From Mycolicibacterium rutilum (GTDB lineage Bacteria; Actinomycetota; Actinomycetes; Mycobacteriales; Mycobacteriaceae), in the NCBI RefSeq assembly GCF_900108565.1, contig NZ_LT629971.1, positions 1,302,001-1,366,000 on the forward strand: a DNA stretch of 64,000 nt, given 5' to 3'. Below are positions 8,652 to 17,729 of the stretch, one piece after another; the first letter of the stretch is position 1, and the number at the start of each line of letters is the position of its first letter. Under the pieces are notes generated by a model. The model was given only the letters and a program-made list of their open reading frames with translations, searched no databases and was not told the DNA's origin. Position numbers and translations under genes: made by a program.

Positions 8652-9401
8652 ATGGGACCTACTGCCCGTGGCGTGCGCTCAAAGCGCGCCTGCCCTTCCC
8701 GGATCGATTTTCGGCGCGCCGCTAGCGTGGTCCTCACTGTTGTCGCGTCGCTATTCCTCGCGTGCACCCCAGCGGCATCCGCCGAACCGACCGCCGGGCA
8801 ATGGGATCCACTACTGCCAAAGCTGCCGAGCGCGGGAGCGCCCGGCGATCCGGTAGCCATCGCCAATGCGTCGCTACAGGCAACGGCCGCCGCAACTCAG
8901 ACAGCGGTCGACTTAGGGCGCAGCTTTCTTAGCAGCCTCGGAATTGCCAGTCCCACGGCTAGTCCTCAAATGACCGTTCGCGGCAATAGGTTGTACGGTG
9001 CCCAGGCAATCGAATACGTCATTCGCAGGGCCGGAACGCAGATCGGCGTTCCCTACTCCTGGGGAGGCGGCAGCCTGAACGGCCCGAGCCGCGGTGTCGA
9101 CCAGGGAGCAGGCACCGTCGGATTCGACTGCTCTGGTTTGACACGTTTTGCGTTCGCCGGCGTCGGTGTACTGCTGCCACGATGGTCGGGCGATCAGTAC
9201 AACGCTGGCAGAAAGGTGCCTCCCTCTCAAGCCAAGCGCGGCGACCTATTGTTCTGGGGGCCCGGCGGAAGTCAGCATGAGGCGATCTACTTGGGCGGGG
9301 GACAGATGATTGAGGCCCAACAGACAGGCGTTCCCATCAAGGTCTCACCCGTACGTACGGCGGGAATGACACCCTACGTCGTTCGAATTATCGAGAGCTA
9401 G
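8652..9401 (+). CDS. NlpC/P60 peptidoglycan endopeptidase
   Basis: From the ATG at 8652 the protein is 249 residues with a signal peptide (to about residue 40, ending PAASA). A short linker precedes the NlpC/P60 domain. The catalytic Cys is in FDCSGL (Cys160) and the His in SQHEAIYLG (His209); both are present, unlike in the RipD type. The enzyme should cleave the D-Glu to mDAP stem-peptide bond. It lacks the long coiled-coil region of RipA. It is convergent with the atypical regulator gene that follows. Confidence 0.9.
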   Translation: MGPTARGVRSKRACPSRIDFRRAASVVLTVVASLFLACTPAASAEPTAGQWDPLLPKLPSAGAPGDPVAIANASLQATAAATQTAVDLGRSFLSSLGIASPTASPQMTVRGNRLYGAQAIEYVIRRAGTQIGVPYSWGGGSLNGPSRGVDQGAGTVGFDCSGLTRFAFAGVGVLLPRWSGDQYNAGRKVPPSQAKRGDLLFWGPGGSQHEAIYLGGGQMIEAQQTGVPIKVSPVRTAGMTPYVVRIIES

Positions 9402-9456
9402 TTGCAGCGCCCAAATTCGCTAGCTCGCAACGCAATTCAGGCCGCCGCGTGATGAG

Positions 9457-10146
9457 CTATCCGAGTAAACAATAGCCGATGCCGCGGACCGTGCGGACGT
9501 AGCGCGGACATGTCGGGTCGTCGCCCAGCTTTCGGCGAAGATTTCCGATGTGCACTCCCAGAGCGGAACGACCGCCAGAATGCGGAGAGCCCCACACGAT
9601 CTCCTCAAGGCGTCGGCAGGTCACGGGCTCGCCCGGATTGTCAGACAAAGCCTGAAGGATCGCAAACTCGATCCGAGTAAGCGATATGGCGCCTCCGCTT
9701 CGGAACGCACGCCGGGCGGCCACGTCGACCACGAGGTCGTCAATGCGGCGTCGCCGCGTGTCGCCGATCTCACCGTAGAGGCGAATGTGTCTGAGGGCGC
9801 GCCGAATTCGTGCGCTCAGCGTCTCGCAGTGCCCAATGGCGACCACTCCAGCACGTGACATTAGTGGCGCGATCTCTGCGTCAGCAAGCGCGACGACACC
9901 ACCGCCTGCCGCCTGGCGAACCCGATCCAGAACAGCAGCACCCTGCTCGCCCACGCACACCACCACCACGTCGGGGTCATACTCGCGCAGTGCACTGAGT
10001 GCTGCGGCTTCTGAGCATGCGACAGCAACGACGAAATCATCGGCGCGCATCTTGTGGGCCAGAATGTCGGCGTAGATGCGCCGCGGCTCAACGAGCAAGA
10101 CGCGGATTCGGCCGGCGGCCACCACCGGACGTGCGTCACCGTCCAC
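9457..10146 (-). CDS. OmpR-type regulator with degenerate receiver
   Basis: The 229-residue protein has a receiver-like domain (about 15-120) and an intact OmpR winged helix (about 135-229, ending RYVRTVRGIGYCLLG). The receiver lacks the phosphorylation chemistry: the acidic pair is replaced (VLLVEPRR), the phospho-acceptor position reads VVVVCVG, with Cys where Asp is expected, and the Lys motif is absent. It should therefore act independently of phosphorylation. A perfect BlaI-type dyad lies 116 bases upstream. The neighbouring M56 gene is on the same strand. Confidence 0.85.
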   Translation of the reverse strand: MDGDARPVVAAGRIRVLLVEPRRIYADILAHKMRADDFVVAVACSEAAALSALREYDPDVVVVCVGEQGAAVLDRVRQAAGGGVVALADAEIAPLMSRAGVVAIGHCETLSARIRRALRHIRLYGEIGDTRRRRIDDLVVDVAARRAFRSGGAISLTRIEFAILQALSDNPGEPVTCRRLEEIVWGSPHSGGRSALGVHIGNLRRKLGDDPTCPRYVRTVRGIGYCLLG

Positions 10147-10261
10147 TCGGACTCCGGGGTGTGAATCGATGGTCGTGACAGTCTCCTTCGCCGATGTGGG
10201 GCATCGTTTAACTGCGTCACCTACATGGTTACTGGGAGCCTTAGCGTATCACGATCTATGT

Positions 10262-10276
10262 ATCTACTACGTAGAT
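10262..10276. promoter_or_regulatory. BlaI-type dyad (perfect inverted repeat)
   Basis: ATCTACTACGTAGAT consists of perfect 6-base arms around TAC. It is the best example of the shared motif and lies upstream of the degenerate-receiver regulator. CAGTAG follows on its right side. Confidence 0.65.
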
Positions 10277-10348
10277 CAGTAGTTGATGATTGAGGCTGAT
10301 ATGTCGACGTTCATCCGCCTGCTGCGAGCCTCGGCAGCCTTCGAATGT

Positions 10349-11287
10349 CTAGTGGTGGCAGAGCACTTGAAAAAGGGTAGGCGCGGCAACCACTGCGCAA
10401 ATCATGGCGGCCAAACAGATGCGATGGCGCCATTGCACGTGACTGCGTGTAGGAGTGACCAACCGCTGCGCGCGAGTGACGACCGCCGTCGCCGCCGCGG
10501 CGAGGCCGTCGTACGCAACGGGTTGGTGTCCGGCCAAAGCGATCAAGCCGGTGAGCAGAGGTCGGGTACCCACCCGACGTGCCGCGGTGTCATCAGCGCA
10601 CATCTCCAGCAGCTCCGCCACACAGCGCTCAGCCCGGGCGAAGAGAGGTAGTCGCGGAAGTGTGAGCGCCACGGCACGCAGCACCATGAGAATGTAGTGG
10701 TGACGCCCAGAAATGTGGGCGTTTTCATGGGCAAGGACCGCTTTCAGCTCAGACCGGCTTAACGACCTGAGTGCCGCTGAGGTGACGACGATTGCGTTGG
10801 GGCGTCCGACGACGCAGTAGGCGGCCGGACGGTCGTCTTCCACCATGACGACGTTCGGGTGACCGGTGGGCCGGCCGATGATCCGCGCGGCCTGCGCATG
10901 CTCGTGACTTCGCGCGCGTAGGCGAGATATGCACCGGCAAACACGAAGCGCGACAAGCCCCAACGTCAACGTTGCAGCCACGATGAGGGTAAGTAACCCG
11001 ATAGGGCCGGCCATACGCGTGTGATCGGAGAAGCCGAACAGTTCCAGACACAGCGTCACGACCGCGCCTGTGTGAACGCTGTCTGCCGTCGCTCCGATGG
11101 CGAGCGCGAGCGCAACCAGCCATGTCACCAGCGCCGCGGCCACCGCGGCTATCCATGCGGCGGCGCCCATGCGGGGGCTGATGCCGGAAGCGGTCATCCG
11201 CCCAAGAATGGGCGGAGCCAACCATGCGAGCGTAGCGCCGTAGAGGAGTAGCCACACCGCCGTTGTCATCATCGTCGTTCCATACAC
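10349..11287 (-). CDS. M56 family metallopeptidase (BlaR1-like, no sensor domain)
   Basis: This 312-residue membrane protein has three or four N-terminal hydrophobic segments, a cytoplasmic zinc-protease domain with HENAH (187-191) and the downstream acidic ligand region EMCADD, and a final hydrophobic segment. M56 proteins cleave or inactivate BlaI-family repressors. It lacks the extracellular penicillin-binding domain of BlaR1, as mycobacterial members do. No BlaI gene is adjacent, so it may act on the BlaI encoded at 40.5 kb. Confidence 0.88.
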   Translation of the reverse strand: MYGTTMMTTAVWLLLYGATLAWLAPPILGRMTASGISPRMGAAAWIAAVAAALVTWLVALALAIGATADSVHTGAVVTLCLELFGFSDHTRMAGPIGLLTLIVAATLTLGLVALRVCRCISRLRARSHEHAQAARIIGRPTGHPNVVMVEDDRPAAYCVVGRPNAIVVTSAALRSLSRSELKAVLAHENAHISGRHHYILMVLRAVALTLPRLPLFARAERCVAELLEMCADDTAARRVGTRPLLTGLIALAGHQPVAYDGLAAAATAVVTRAQRLVTPTRSHVQWRHRICLAAMICAVVAAPTLFQVLCHH

Positions 11288-11785
11288 AGAACCGCCCTCG
11301 GTGGGACCAAGTGGTCAGTGGTCAGCACTCTTCTTCGTCCAGGGCTTGCGATACAGATTGGCCACAGTCACATCACGGTGGTGCGAGCGACCTGGCGGTG
11401 TCGTGAAATCTCGTCGACGAGATGGAGCACCGTGACGGGCTCCATGCGAATCCACAGGCAGTTCATGCCCAACGCTTCGAGGTCGCCGAGTTTTCGTTGT
11501 CGCTGTCCATTTGCGTGCCACTCCTGATCTCCCCGACGAGTTCGCCCAGTCGCCGTGTGACCCCAGCCCCCAAATGTAGCGGCCGGCTTGGATAAACCGT
11601 CGATTCGCCACACCCAACGTGTGATCATCGCTTTGGAAATGTCTGCCGTCCTTTTCAAGGTCCGCCGTTCGGCCGAATGATCTCGTTCCTTCTGAAAAGA
11701 CACGGCCGATCCGGCGCGACGCCGTACGTCACCAGCTTGATCGAGTGCTGACATCTGGCAGCGGGGCCACGGTGAGTGCACCGCT
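11288..11785. other. intergenic region, about 500 bp
   Basis: No confident gene. A minus-strand frame (11368-11640) contains a protein-like run GDLEALGMNCLWIRMEPVT, which may be a gene remnant, but I cannot place it in a family. No operator-like dyad is obvious. Confidence 0.4.
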
Positions 11786-11992
11786 CTACCGGTCAGTCCG
11801 CACCGGCGCGGCAGTTCCAACAGATTCCTGCGCAGAGTCCGGCCGCTCGGAACGGCGCGGCCACGGCGAAGCGCCAAGTAACGCCATTGCTCCGGCGATA
11901 GCCGCAGCCCACAGCACAACGACAACGACACTCAGAATGAGCCACACTTCCGACCCGACACTGTTCGCGCACACGACAGTCATCCAACGCAT
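11786..11992 (-). CDS. small single-pass membrane protein
   Basis: The 68-residue product has one clear membrane helix (WLILSVVVVVLWAAAIAGA) followed by a charged tail. It is divergent from the response-regulator gene, a common place for small stress membrane proteins. The family is unknown, and the gene call rests on composition and the hydrophobic helix. Confidence 0.45.
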   Translation of the reverse strand: MRWMTVVCANSVGSEVWLILSVVVVVLWAAAIAGAMALLGASPWPRRSERPDSAQESVGTAAPVRTDR

Positions 11993-12121
11993 ATCTCGCC
12001 TCCTCGGCGTCCAGCGTCACCCCGCCGCAGGTTGCAATCGGTATGAGTCTGGTAAAGATCTGCTGAAGATCGAGGCTCTCCGACGGTGGCACGTCACCGC
12101 GGCCGCATCAGCGGGCACCAT

Positions 12122-12874
12122 ATGGGCATGGAGCACCACCCGGGCACACCGCCTGAGCAGGCAAACGGTTACCGCGCGCTCGTCGTCGACGACGAGCTTC
12201 CCCTAGCCGAAGTGGTCGCCAGTTATTTGGAACGCGAACAGTTCGAAGCCGTCGTGGCGGGCAACGGCGTCGACGCGATCGCCGTCGCCCGCGACCTTGA
12301 TCCTGATGTCGTCATCCTTGATCTCGGTCTTCCCGGCATCGATGGGCTGGAGGTCTGCCGGCAGCTGCGCACATTCTCTGACGCTTACGTCGTCATGCTC
12401 ACCGCTCGCGACACCGAACTCGATACAGTCCTCGGCCTCAGTGTCGGCGCCGACGACTACATCACCAAACCTTTCAGCCCGCGCGAGTTGGTAGCGCGCA
12501 TTCGCGCCATGTTGCGGCGGCCGCGTGTCCTGCAGTCGGTCACTGCACGCGCCGAACTTGACGTGAGGCCACCACGCTGCTTCGGCGCGCTGAGCATCGA
12601 CGTCGCCGCCCGTGAGGTACGCATCGGCGACGAACAGATCCTGTTGACTCGCACAGAGTTCGACATTCTCGAAGCTCTTTCAGGTCGGCCGGGCATCGTG
12701 CTGACCCGTCGCCAACTTCTCGAAATCGTGCGTGACGGACCCTGGGTCGGTAACGAGCACCTCGTTGACGTCCACATCGGGCACCTGCGGCGCAAACTCG
12801 GCGACGTCGCAACTCGCCCGCGCTACATCGCCACTGTCCGAGGCGTGGGTTACCGGATGGGGTCCGGAAAATGA
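12122..12874 (+). CDS. OmpR-family response regulator
   Basis: From the ATG at 12122 the protein is 250 residues: a complete receiver (acidic pair VVDDE, phospho-acceptor Asp67 in VILDLGLPG, Lys in YITKPFSP) and a C-terminal winged helix ending RYIATVRGVGYRM. A second ATG at 12128 is equally possible. Its stop overlaps the kinase gene in ATGA. The pair sits between an M56 gene and a DUF305 lipoprotein, so its regulon may include copper or envelope genes, which is inference. Confidence 0.92.
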   Translation: MGMEHHPGTPPEQANGYRALVVDDELPLAEVVASYLEREQFEAVVAGNGVDAIAVARDLDPDVVILDLGLPGIDGLEVCRQLRTFSDAYVVMLTARDTELDTVLGLSVGADDYITKPFSPRELVARIRAMLRRPRVLQSVTARAELDVRPPRCFGALSIDVAAREVRIGDEQILLTRTEFDILEALSGRPGIVLTRRQLLEIVRDGPWVGNEHLVDVHIGHLRRKLGDVATRPRYIATVRGVGYRMGSGK

Positions 12875-14028
12875 GTCCCCCGGCTACGTCAATGCTGCGC
12901 CCATTTCGACGAGGTGGCCGCCCCGGCATCGGCCTGAGGCTCCTGGCAGCCCAAGCCATTGTGCTCGCGGCCGGGGCCGCGACAACCTTGGTAGTGGCCG
13001 CCGTCGTCGGCCCTCCCCTGTTTCGTGAGCATTTGCATCGCGCAGGGGTGCCGATGGACTCCCCGGAGGAAGTTCACGCCGAAGAAGCCTACGGCTACGC
13101 AACGGTGATCTCCCTCGGAGGCGCCTTGGCGGTGTCCATACTGGCCGCACTGGCTGTCAGTTTCTACATCAGTCGACGGCTCCAGCGGTCCATCGCCGAG
13201 GTCGCTTCCGCTGCAACCAATGTCGCGCAGGGCAACTATGACATTCGGGTGTCGCCGCCGGGCCTCGGCGACGACTTCGATGCCCTCTCGTCCGCCTTCA
13301 ATCAGATGGCTTCCCGGCTTCAGGCTGTTGATTCGTCGCGGCAGCGGTTGTTCGGAGACTTAGCGCATGAGATCCGGACACCAGTCGCTGTGTTGGAGGC
13401 ATACATCGAGGCGCTCGAAGATGGCATCCGCACTCTGACGCCGCAGACAGCCGCCATGCTGCGCGACCAAACCCGGCGGCTTGTGCGATTCTCCGATGAC
13501 GTCGCCGCCCTCGCAAACGCCGAAGAAAGCTCGGTTTCGATGTCCTACGCGAACATTGATGTCGACCGCTTAACGCGCCAGTGCGTCGTCGCTGCGCAGG
13601 AAAGCTACAGCAAGAAAGGAGTGGCGCTGCTTGTTCGCGTCCAGGAGGGACTACCGCGGCTGTGGGCAGACGAGCAACGACTGGCCCAGGTCATTGGCAA
13701 TCTGCTGCAAAACGCGTTGCGGCACACGCCATTCGGCGGCTCTGTCGAGCTGAGCTGTGTCCGGGACGGCGGTCGGCTCCAGATCACTGTCTCCGACACA
13801 GGCGAGGGAATCCCAGCAGAGCACCTCAGGAGAGTGTTCGATCGGTTCTATCGCGCAGACACCGCCCGCGATCGTGAACACGGCGGCGCCGGTTTAGGGC
13901 TCGCGATCGCTAAGGCGCTGGTCGAGGCTCACGGCGGTTCAATAGTCGCAGCCAGCGCTGGACTCGACGCTGGTGCAGTATTCACCGTCGACCTGCCCAT
14001 CGCGCAATCTCAACAGAATCTCGGATAA
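12871..14028 (+). CDS. sensor histidine kinase
   Basis: The 385-residue kinase has two membrane helices (about 25-47 and 76-98), a short extracellular loop with several His and acidic residues (EHLHRAGVPMDSPEEVHAEE), a HAMP domain, the H-box FGDLAHEIRTP (His166), N-box NLLQNAL, and the ATP-lid motifs DTGEGIP and GGAGLGLAI. The very short loop argues against a large ligand and fits metal or membrane sensing, which is inference. The start overlaps the regulator stop. Confidence 0.93.
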   Translation: MSPPATSMLRPFRRGGRPGIGLRLLAAQAIVLAAGAATTLVVAAVVGPPLFREHLHRAGVPMDSPEEVHAEEAYGYATVISLGGALAVSILAALAVSFYISRRLQRSIAEVASAATNVAQGNYDIRVSPPGLGDDFDALSSAFNQMASRLQAVDSSRQRLFGDLAHEIRTPVAVLEAYIEALEDGIRTLTPQTAAMLRDQTRRLVRFSDDVAALANAEESSVSMSYANIDVDRLTRQCVVAAQESYSKKGVALLVRVQEGLPRLWADEQRLAQVIGNLLQNALRHTPFGGSVELSCVRDGGRLQITVSDTGEGIPAEHLRRVFDRFYRADTARDREHGGAGLGLAIAKALVEAHGGSIVAASAGLDAGAVFTVDLPIAQSQQNLG

Positions 14029-14070
14029 ACCGCACATCAACGCGATCCCGCCCAGCCCACTTGGGATTGG

Positions 14071-14727
14071 TCACTTGTCCAGCATTCCCTGCATGGTGTC
14101 GATTTCTGCTTGCTGAGACGACACAATGTTGCGCGCCATCTCCATCGCCGCGGGGAACTGACCATTGTCAATTTCCTGCTGCGCCATCATGATCGCGCCC
14201 TTATGGTGCTCAATCATCTGCATCAGAAAAAGCCGGCTGGCCTCGGCGCCCTGCGCGTTCTGCAGCGCGGCCATATCGGCATCCGACATCATGCCGTGCC
14301 CGCCACTCATACCAGGCATCTGATGTCCGGGCATGCCCTGGCCGGGCATGCCAGTGCCGCTCGGCGTAGGTGTGGAAGAGACTTCCCACTCCCGGAGCCA
14401 TCCCTGCATTTGCTCGATCTCGGGAGCCTGCGCGTTCTTGATCTCGTTTGCCAGCGACACAACCTCGGGGTCGATGCCTTGTTTACCGAGAAGAATGTCG
14501 CTCATCTCGATCGCCTGCAGGTGATGGGGAATCATTCCTTGAGCGAACCTCACATCGGCGTCATTATGGGTAGCGACGCTGCCGGCCGCACTGGGTGAGA
14601 CCGACGCTTCCGCCGAGGTAGGGCTGGCCGCTGGCGCAGAGTCTGTTCCGGTGTTCGAACAGGCTCCTACCAACAGGGCCGCCGCCACCAAAGCCGCGAG
14701 CCTCAATCCATTTCGCCTGTGCTGCAT
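14071..14727 (-). CDS. DUF305 copper-type lipoprotein
   Basis: The 218-residue product has a lipobox (VGAC) and two DUF305 repeats: MIPHHLQAIEMSD and MIEHHKGAIMMAQQE. Between them lies a Met/Gly/His-rich linker (GMPGQGMPGHQMPGMSGG) typical of copper-binding proteins. The family is linked to periplasmic copper or silver tolerance. The ATG at 14727 has a strong Shine-Dalgarno (GAAGGAT). It is convergent with the two-component system. Confidence 0.9.
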   Translation of the reverse strand: MQHRRNGLRLAALVAAALLVGACSNTGTDSAPAASPTSAEASVSPSAAGSVATHNDADVRFAQGMIPHHLQAIEMSDILLGKQGIDPEVVSLANEIKNAQAPEIEQMQGWLREWEVSSTPTPSGTGMPGQGMPGHQMPGMSGGHGMMSDADMAALQNAQGAEASRLFLMQMIEHHKGAIMMAQQEIDNGQFPAAMEMARNIVSSQQAEIDTMQGMLDK

Positions 14728-14978
14728 GGCACATCCTTCCTCACAACTTCGTGACATCACGCATCAGCGCGGCGAGCACTCTCGCCGCCTCAGTTCAGCC
14801 TCAGGACCCCATGTATGGGTGTGTTCGTGTTCCGATGAAGATTTGATGAAGACACGTTCACTACCTGTTACCAGCCGCGCCGCTGAGTCGACGCTGAGCT
14901 CGGCGCCTGGCCGCCACTAGCGCATGATGGGTAACTGGCTTGCGCGACACCGAAGCGCTCAGACCGGCTGGCGTCCGG

Positions 14979-16712
14979 TCACGTAGCCTCTACGCGGGAG
15001 TTACGGTTGCAAACTGTCGGTGCGCTTCCGCCGACCGGGCGACCGCCGAGCATGGTGGTTAGGACGCGGGTATGAGGCAGGTCAGAGAGCGGACAGGTCA
15101 ACGGGTTGCGATCCACGACAATCATGTCGGCATGATGGCCGGCGACGAGCGACCCGATGTCATTCCACCTCAATACTTGTGCAGCAGTGCGCGTCCAGGT
15201 GGCGAGCGCGTCTATGCGAGAGACCCCGGCGGTAGCGGCGGCACGTCCAGAAGCGCCGTAGCGCGGTTCCGCAGCCAGGGCCAGATGTTCGAAGACGTTC
15301 TTCGGCCCCCAGTCAGTGCCACAGCCTACGGTGAGCCCGGCGTTGAGAAACCGCTGGAGCGGCACGAGGTGCTCGAGGATGGCCTCGCCGACACGGTCGG
15401 CGAACAGCTCACCCTTGCCCCAGGAGAACGACATGGTGGTGGTGAGGTCGAGATCCAAGGCCGCGAGGCGGCTGATCTGTTCGGGTTCGGCGATTGCTGC
15501 GTGCTGCACGATCCACGGACGGTCCTCCGCGCGTAGCGGCCGGATGAGGCTTTCGAGCTGTTCGAGATAGTCATCGAGTTCACCGTTGCCGGCGATCATC
15601 ATGTTCAGCCGTAGGCCGCTGGCGAGGCAGAACCGCATGACCTTCTCGACGGTGTCCACAGGCACAAATGATCGTCCAGATGTCATGGTGCCGAAGGGTC
15701 CCCGATACGGCTCACGGAGCAGCAACTGTCCGGCGTGGCAGGATCCGCCGCGGCCAATGGTGATGCCGTCGATGCGCAATATGTCGTCGTCTCGGTTGAC
15801 CATGCCGGCCGCTCGCCGAAGCCGGGCAAGTAATCGGTCGACATCAGGCGGATGGTCGTCGGGCATGCCATAGACGTGGGCTTCGGGTGCGCACTGCACG
15901 CGCAAGCTGAGCTGATCGGTGCTGCGCAGCCACTGGTAGAGCTCGATGTGGGAGAAGTCCATAGCGTGGGCTTCGTAGATGGTGGTCACACCGTGCGCAT
16001 TGGCGTCTCGCATCGCGTGAACGACGCCAGGCTCGAATGCATTGGGCTGCAACAGCGGTAGCTGCCGCAGCAGGCTATTCATGAAGTCGTCGTTGTTGTA
16101 GTAGAGCGTGACCGCGCCGTGGAGCCGGCCGGTCGGCTCACCGCTGGCGTCTTTTTCGACCCAGACATCGCCGACGCGGTCGGCGGTGTGCCGGTCGATG
16201 CCCAGGCGCTGCAATCCTGCGCTATTCAGCACACAGGTGTTCGGGATGACCGGCGCCCAAGCCTGAATGAACACGGGATGGTGCGGCGCGGCACGGTCGA
16301 GTGTGATTCGATCAGGCAAGACCCGTTCGGTGAGGTGGCGGTAGGACCGTCGCAGGAAGTAGTGCGGCTCTCCTACCGGGGTGGTCATGATCCACTCCCC
16401 CGCCGGAGTCGTCTTGGTGCGGAAAGTGAGGCGCGCGGCGATGTCCATATGGTCGACTGCGTCACCGAGATCGACCAATGGCTCGGCGATCACCCCGAAG
16501 TGCAGCAGGTGAGGGTGGGTGTCGATGAAGCCCGGCATCACCGTGGCCCCGTCGAGGTCTACGACGGCGGCGTCCGGTCCGGCAGTGCGGCGGACGAAAG
16601 CCTCGCTGCCCACGGCGGTGATGCGCCCGTCAGCCACGGCAACCGCTTCGGCAATCGAGTTTGAGCGGTCGCACGTGAGGACGGTGGCATTGGTATAGAG
16701 GGTGCTCGTCAT
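14979..16712 (-). CDS. amidohydrolase family 3 (YtcJ-like)
   Basis: From the ATG overlapping the upstream stop (16709-16712) the enzyme is 577 residues. Metal-ligand motifs are visible: GFIDTHPHLLHFG near residue 70 and CGTDWGP near the C-terminus. The domain ends with a typical GHHADMIVVDRNPL strand. Substrate unknown; members hydrolyse N-acyl or cyclic amide bonds. It is coupled to the sterol-desaturase-like gene, with a divergent AraC regulator beyond. Confidence 0.88.
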   Translation of the reverse strand: MTSTLYTNATVLTCDRSNSIAEAVAVADGRITAVGSEAFVRRTAGPDAAVVDLDGATVMPGFIDTHPHLLHFGVIAEPLVDLGDAVDHMDIAARLTFRTKTTPAGEWIMTTPVGEPHYFLRRSYRHLTERVLPDRITLDRAAPHHPVFIQAWAPVIPNTCVLNSAGLQRLGIDRHTADRVGDVWVEKDASGEPTGRLHGAVTLYYNNDDFMNSLLRQLPLLQPNAFEPGVVHAMRDANAHGVTTIYEAHAMDFSHIELYQWLRSTDQLSLRVQCAPEAHVYGMPDDHPPDVDRLLARLRRAAGMVNRDDDILRIDGITIGRGGSCHAGQLLLREPYRGPFGTMTSGRSFVPVDTVEKVMRFCLASGLRLNMMIAGNGELDDYLEQLESLIRPLRAEDRPWIVQHAAIAEPEQISRLAALDLDLTTTMSFSWGKGELFADRVGEAILEHLVPLQRFLNAGLTVGCGTDWGPKNVFEHLALAAEPRYGASGRAAATAGVSRIDALATWTRTAAQVLRWNDIGSLVAGHHADMIVVDRNPLTCPLSDLPHTRVLTTMLGGRPVGGSAPTVCNRNSRVEAT

Positions 16713-17614
16713 GAATGGTTCGCCACAGTTTGAGCGCTGTCGTTTGCGTCGTCCTTGAGTTGGCAAGCGCCGGTCGCGCGGAACGGCTCAGCCAGCTGAG
16801 CCAGATAGCCGACCGGGTAGTTCGGTTTGGCGGCCATGCCGAGGTCGTCGCTGCTGAACCGGCGATGCGGGTCGAAAGAGAATGTGCGCAGCGCGCGGTC
16901 CCAGATGAGCGTGAACAGGCCGAAATTCACGTCACCGATGCCTGCCCACTTGAGGTGATGGAAGCGATGACCTTCGTTAAGTGCCAGTATTTTCCGCAGC
17001 GGACCTATGCGGTAGTCGGCGTTGGAGTGTTGAAGCAACAGCTGTACCGCAATGCACACGGTCAAAACCTCGGCCACAGTCTTGGGCATGCCGAGTAAGA
17101 GCAGAGGCACGGTCCCCGCCGCGAGTTCCAAAGCTCCGTGAAGGGGATGCTTCATGAGTCCGTTGAATCCGTAGAACCGTTTGACGCTGTGATGCACGGC
17201 GTGAAAGCGCCACAGCCACCCCACCTTGTGGCTGGCCAGGTGCGCGACGGTCACGCCGAAGTCGGTGACGACGATCGCGATCAGAACCTGCACGACGAAG
17301 GGCAGCGACGAAGGCCAACGTTGACCGAATGGTGACAGCGCGGCCATCAGCGGGATAACCAGCACTGTAAGGAGCAGCGAGGTCTCGTTGATGAAAGCGT
17401 GCGCCACGTCGCGGCGCCCATCACCAACCGAGGTGTTCCATTCATCGGTGTAGGGCAGAATCCGCTCAGCGACGAACGACAATCCGATCGCCGCAACAAT
17501 GAGCGCAGCCATCCATGACTCAGCCCACGGTGCATGTGCCAGCCCGATCGCGGCGCCGTTTATACCGATCAACATCAGCGGCACGTAGCCGTACCGAACA
17601 AGTGTCTTCGCCAT
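16709..17614 (-). CDS. sterol desaturase / fatty acid hydroxylase family protein
   Basis: The 301-residue membrane protein has the His clusters expected of a di-iron membrane oxygenase: HLASH, HAVHH and HRFHH, between about six hydrophobic segments. Substrate unknown (a lipid or sterol-like molecule). The start at 17614 sits against the divergent AraC gene. The stop overlaps the amidohydrolase start, so the two form one operon. Confidence 0.88.
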   Translation of the reverse strand: MAKTLVRYGYVPLMLIGINGAAIGLAHAPWAESWMAALIVAAIGLSFVAERILPYTDEWNTSVGDGRRDVAHAFINETSLLLTVLVIPLMAALSPFGQRWPSSLPFVVQVLIAIVVTDFGVTVAHLASHKVGWLWRFHAVHHSVKRFYGFNGLMKHPLHGALELAAGTVPLLLLGMPKTVAEVLTVCIAVQLLLQHSNADYRIGPLRKILALNEGHRFHHLKWAGIGDVNFGLFTLIWDRALRTFSFDPHRRFSSDDLGMAAKPNYPVGYLAQLAEPFRATGACQLKDDANDSAQTVANHS

Positions 17615-17729
17615 GTCTTCAGTCTTCAAAGTGTCTAGACCGCGGCGCATGTACAGATCCGGTGACCTTCACGCGAAGCGAGTCGTCGAAGTCTCTAGGC
17701 GCCGGGGCCGACGACGGCATACTCAAGAG

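Noticed and set aside
11368..11931. A 187-codon minus-strand frame after the M56 gene
   Set aside because: Only the last 50 residues look protein-like. It overlaps the better small membrane protein and has no known family.
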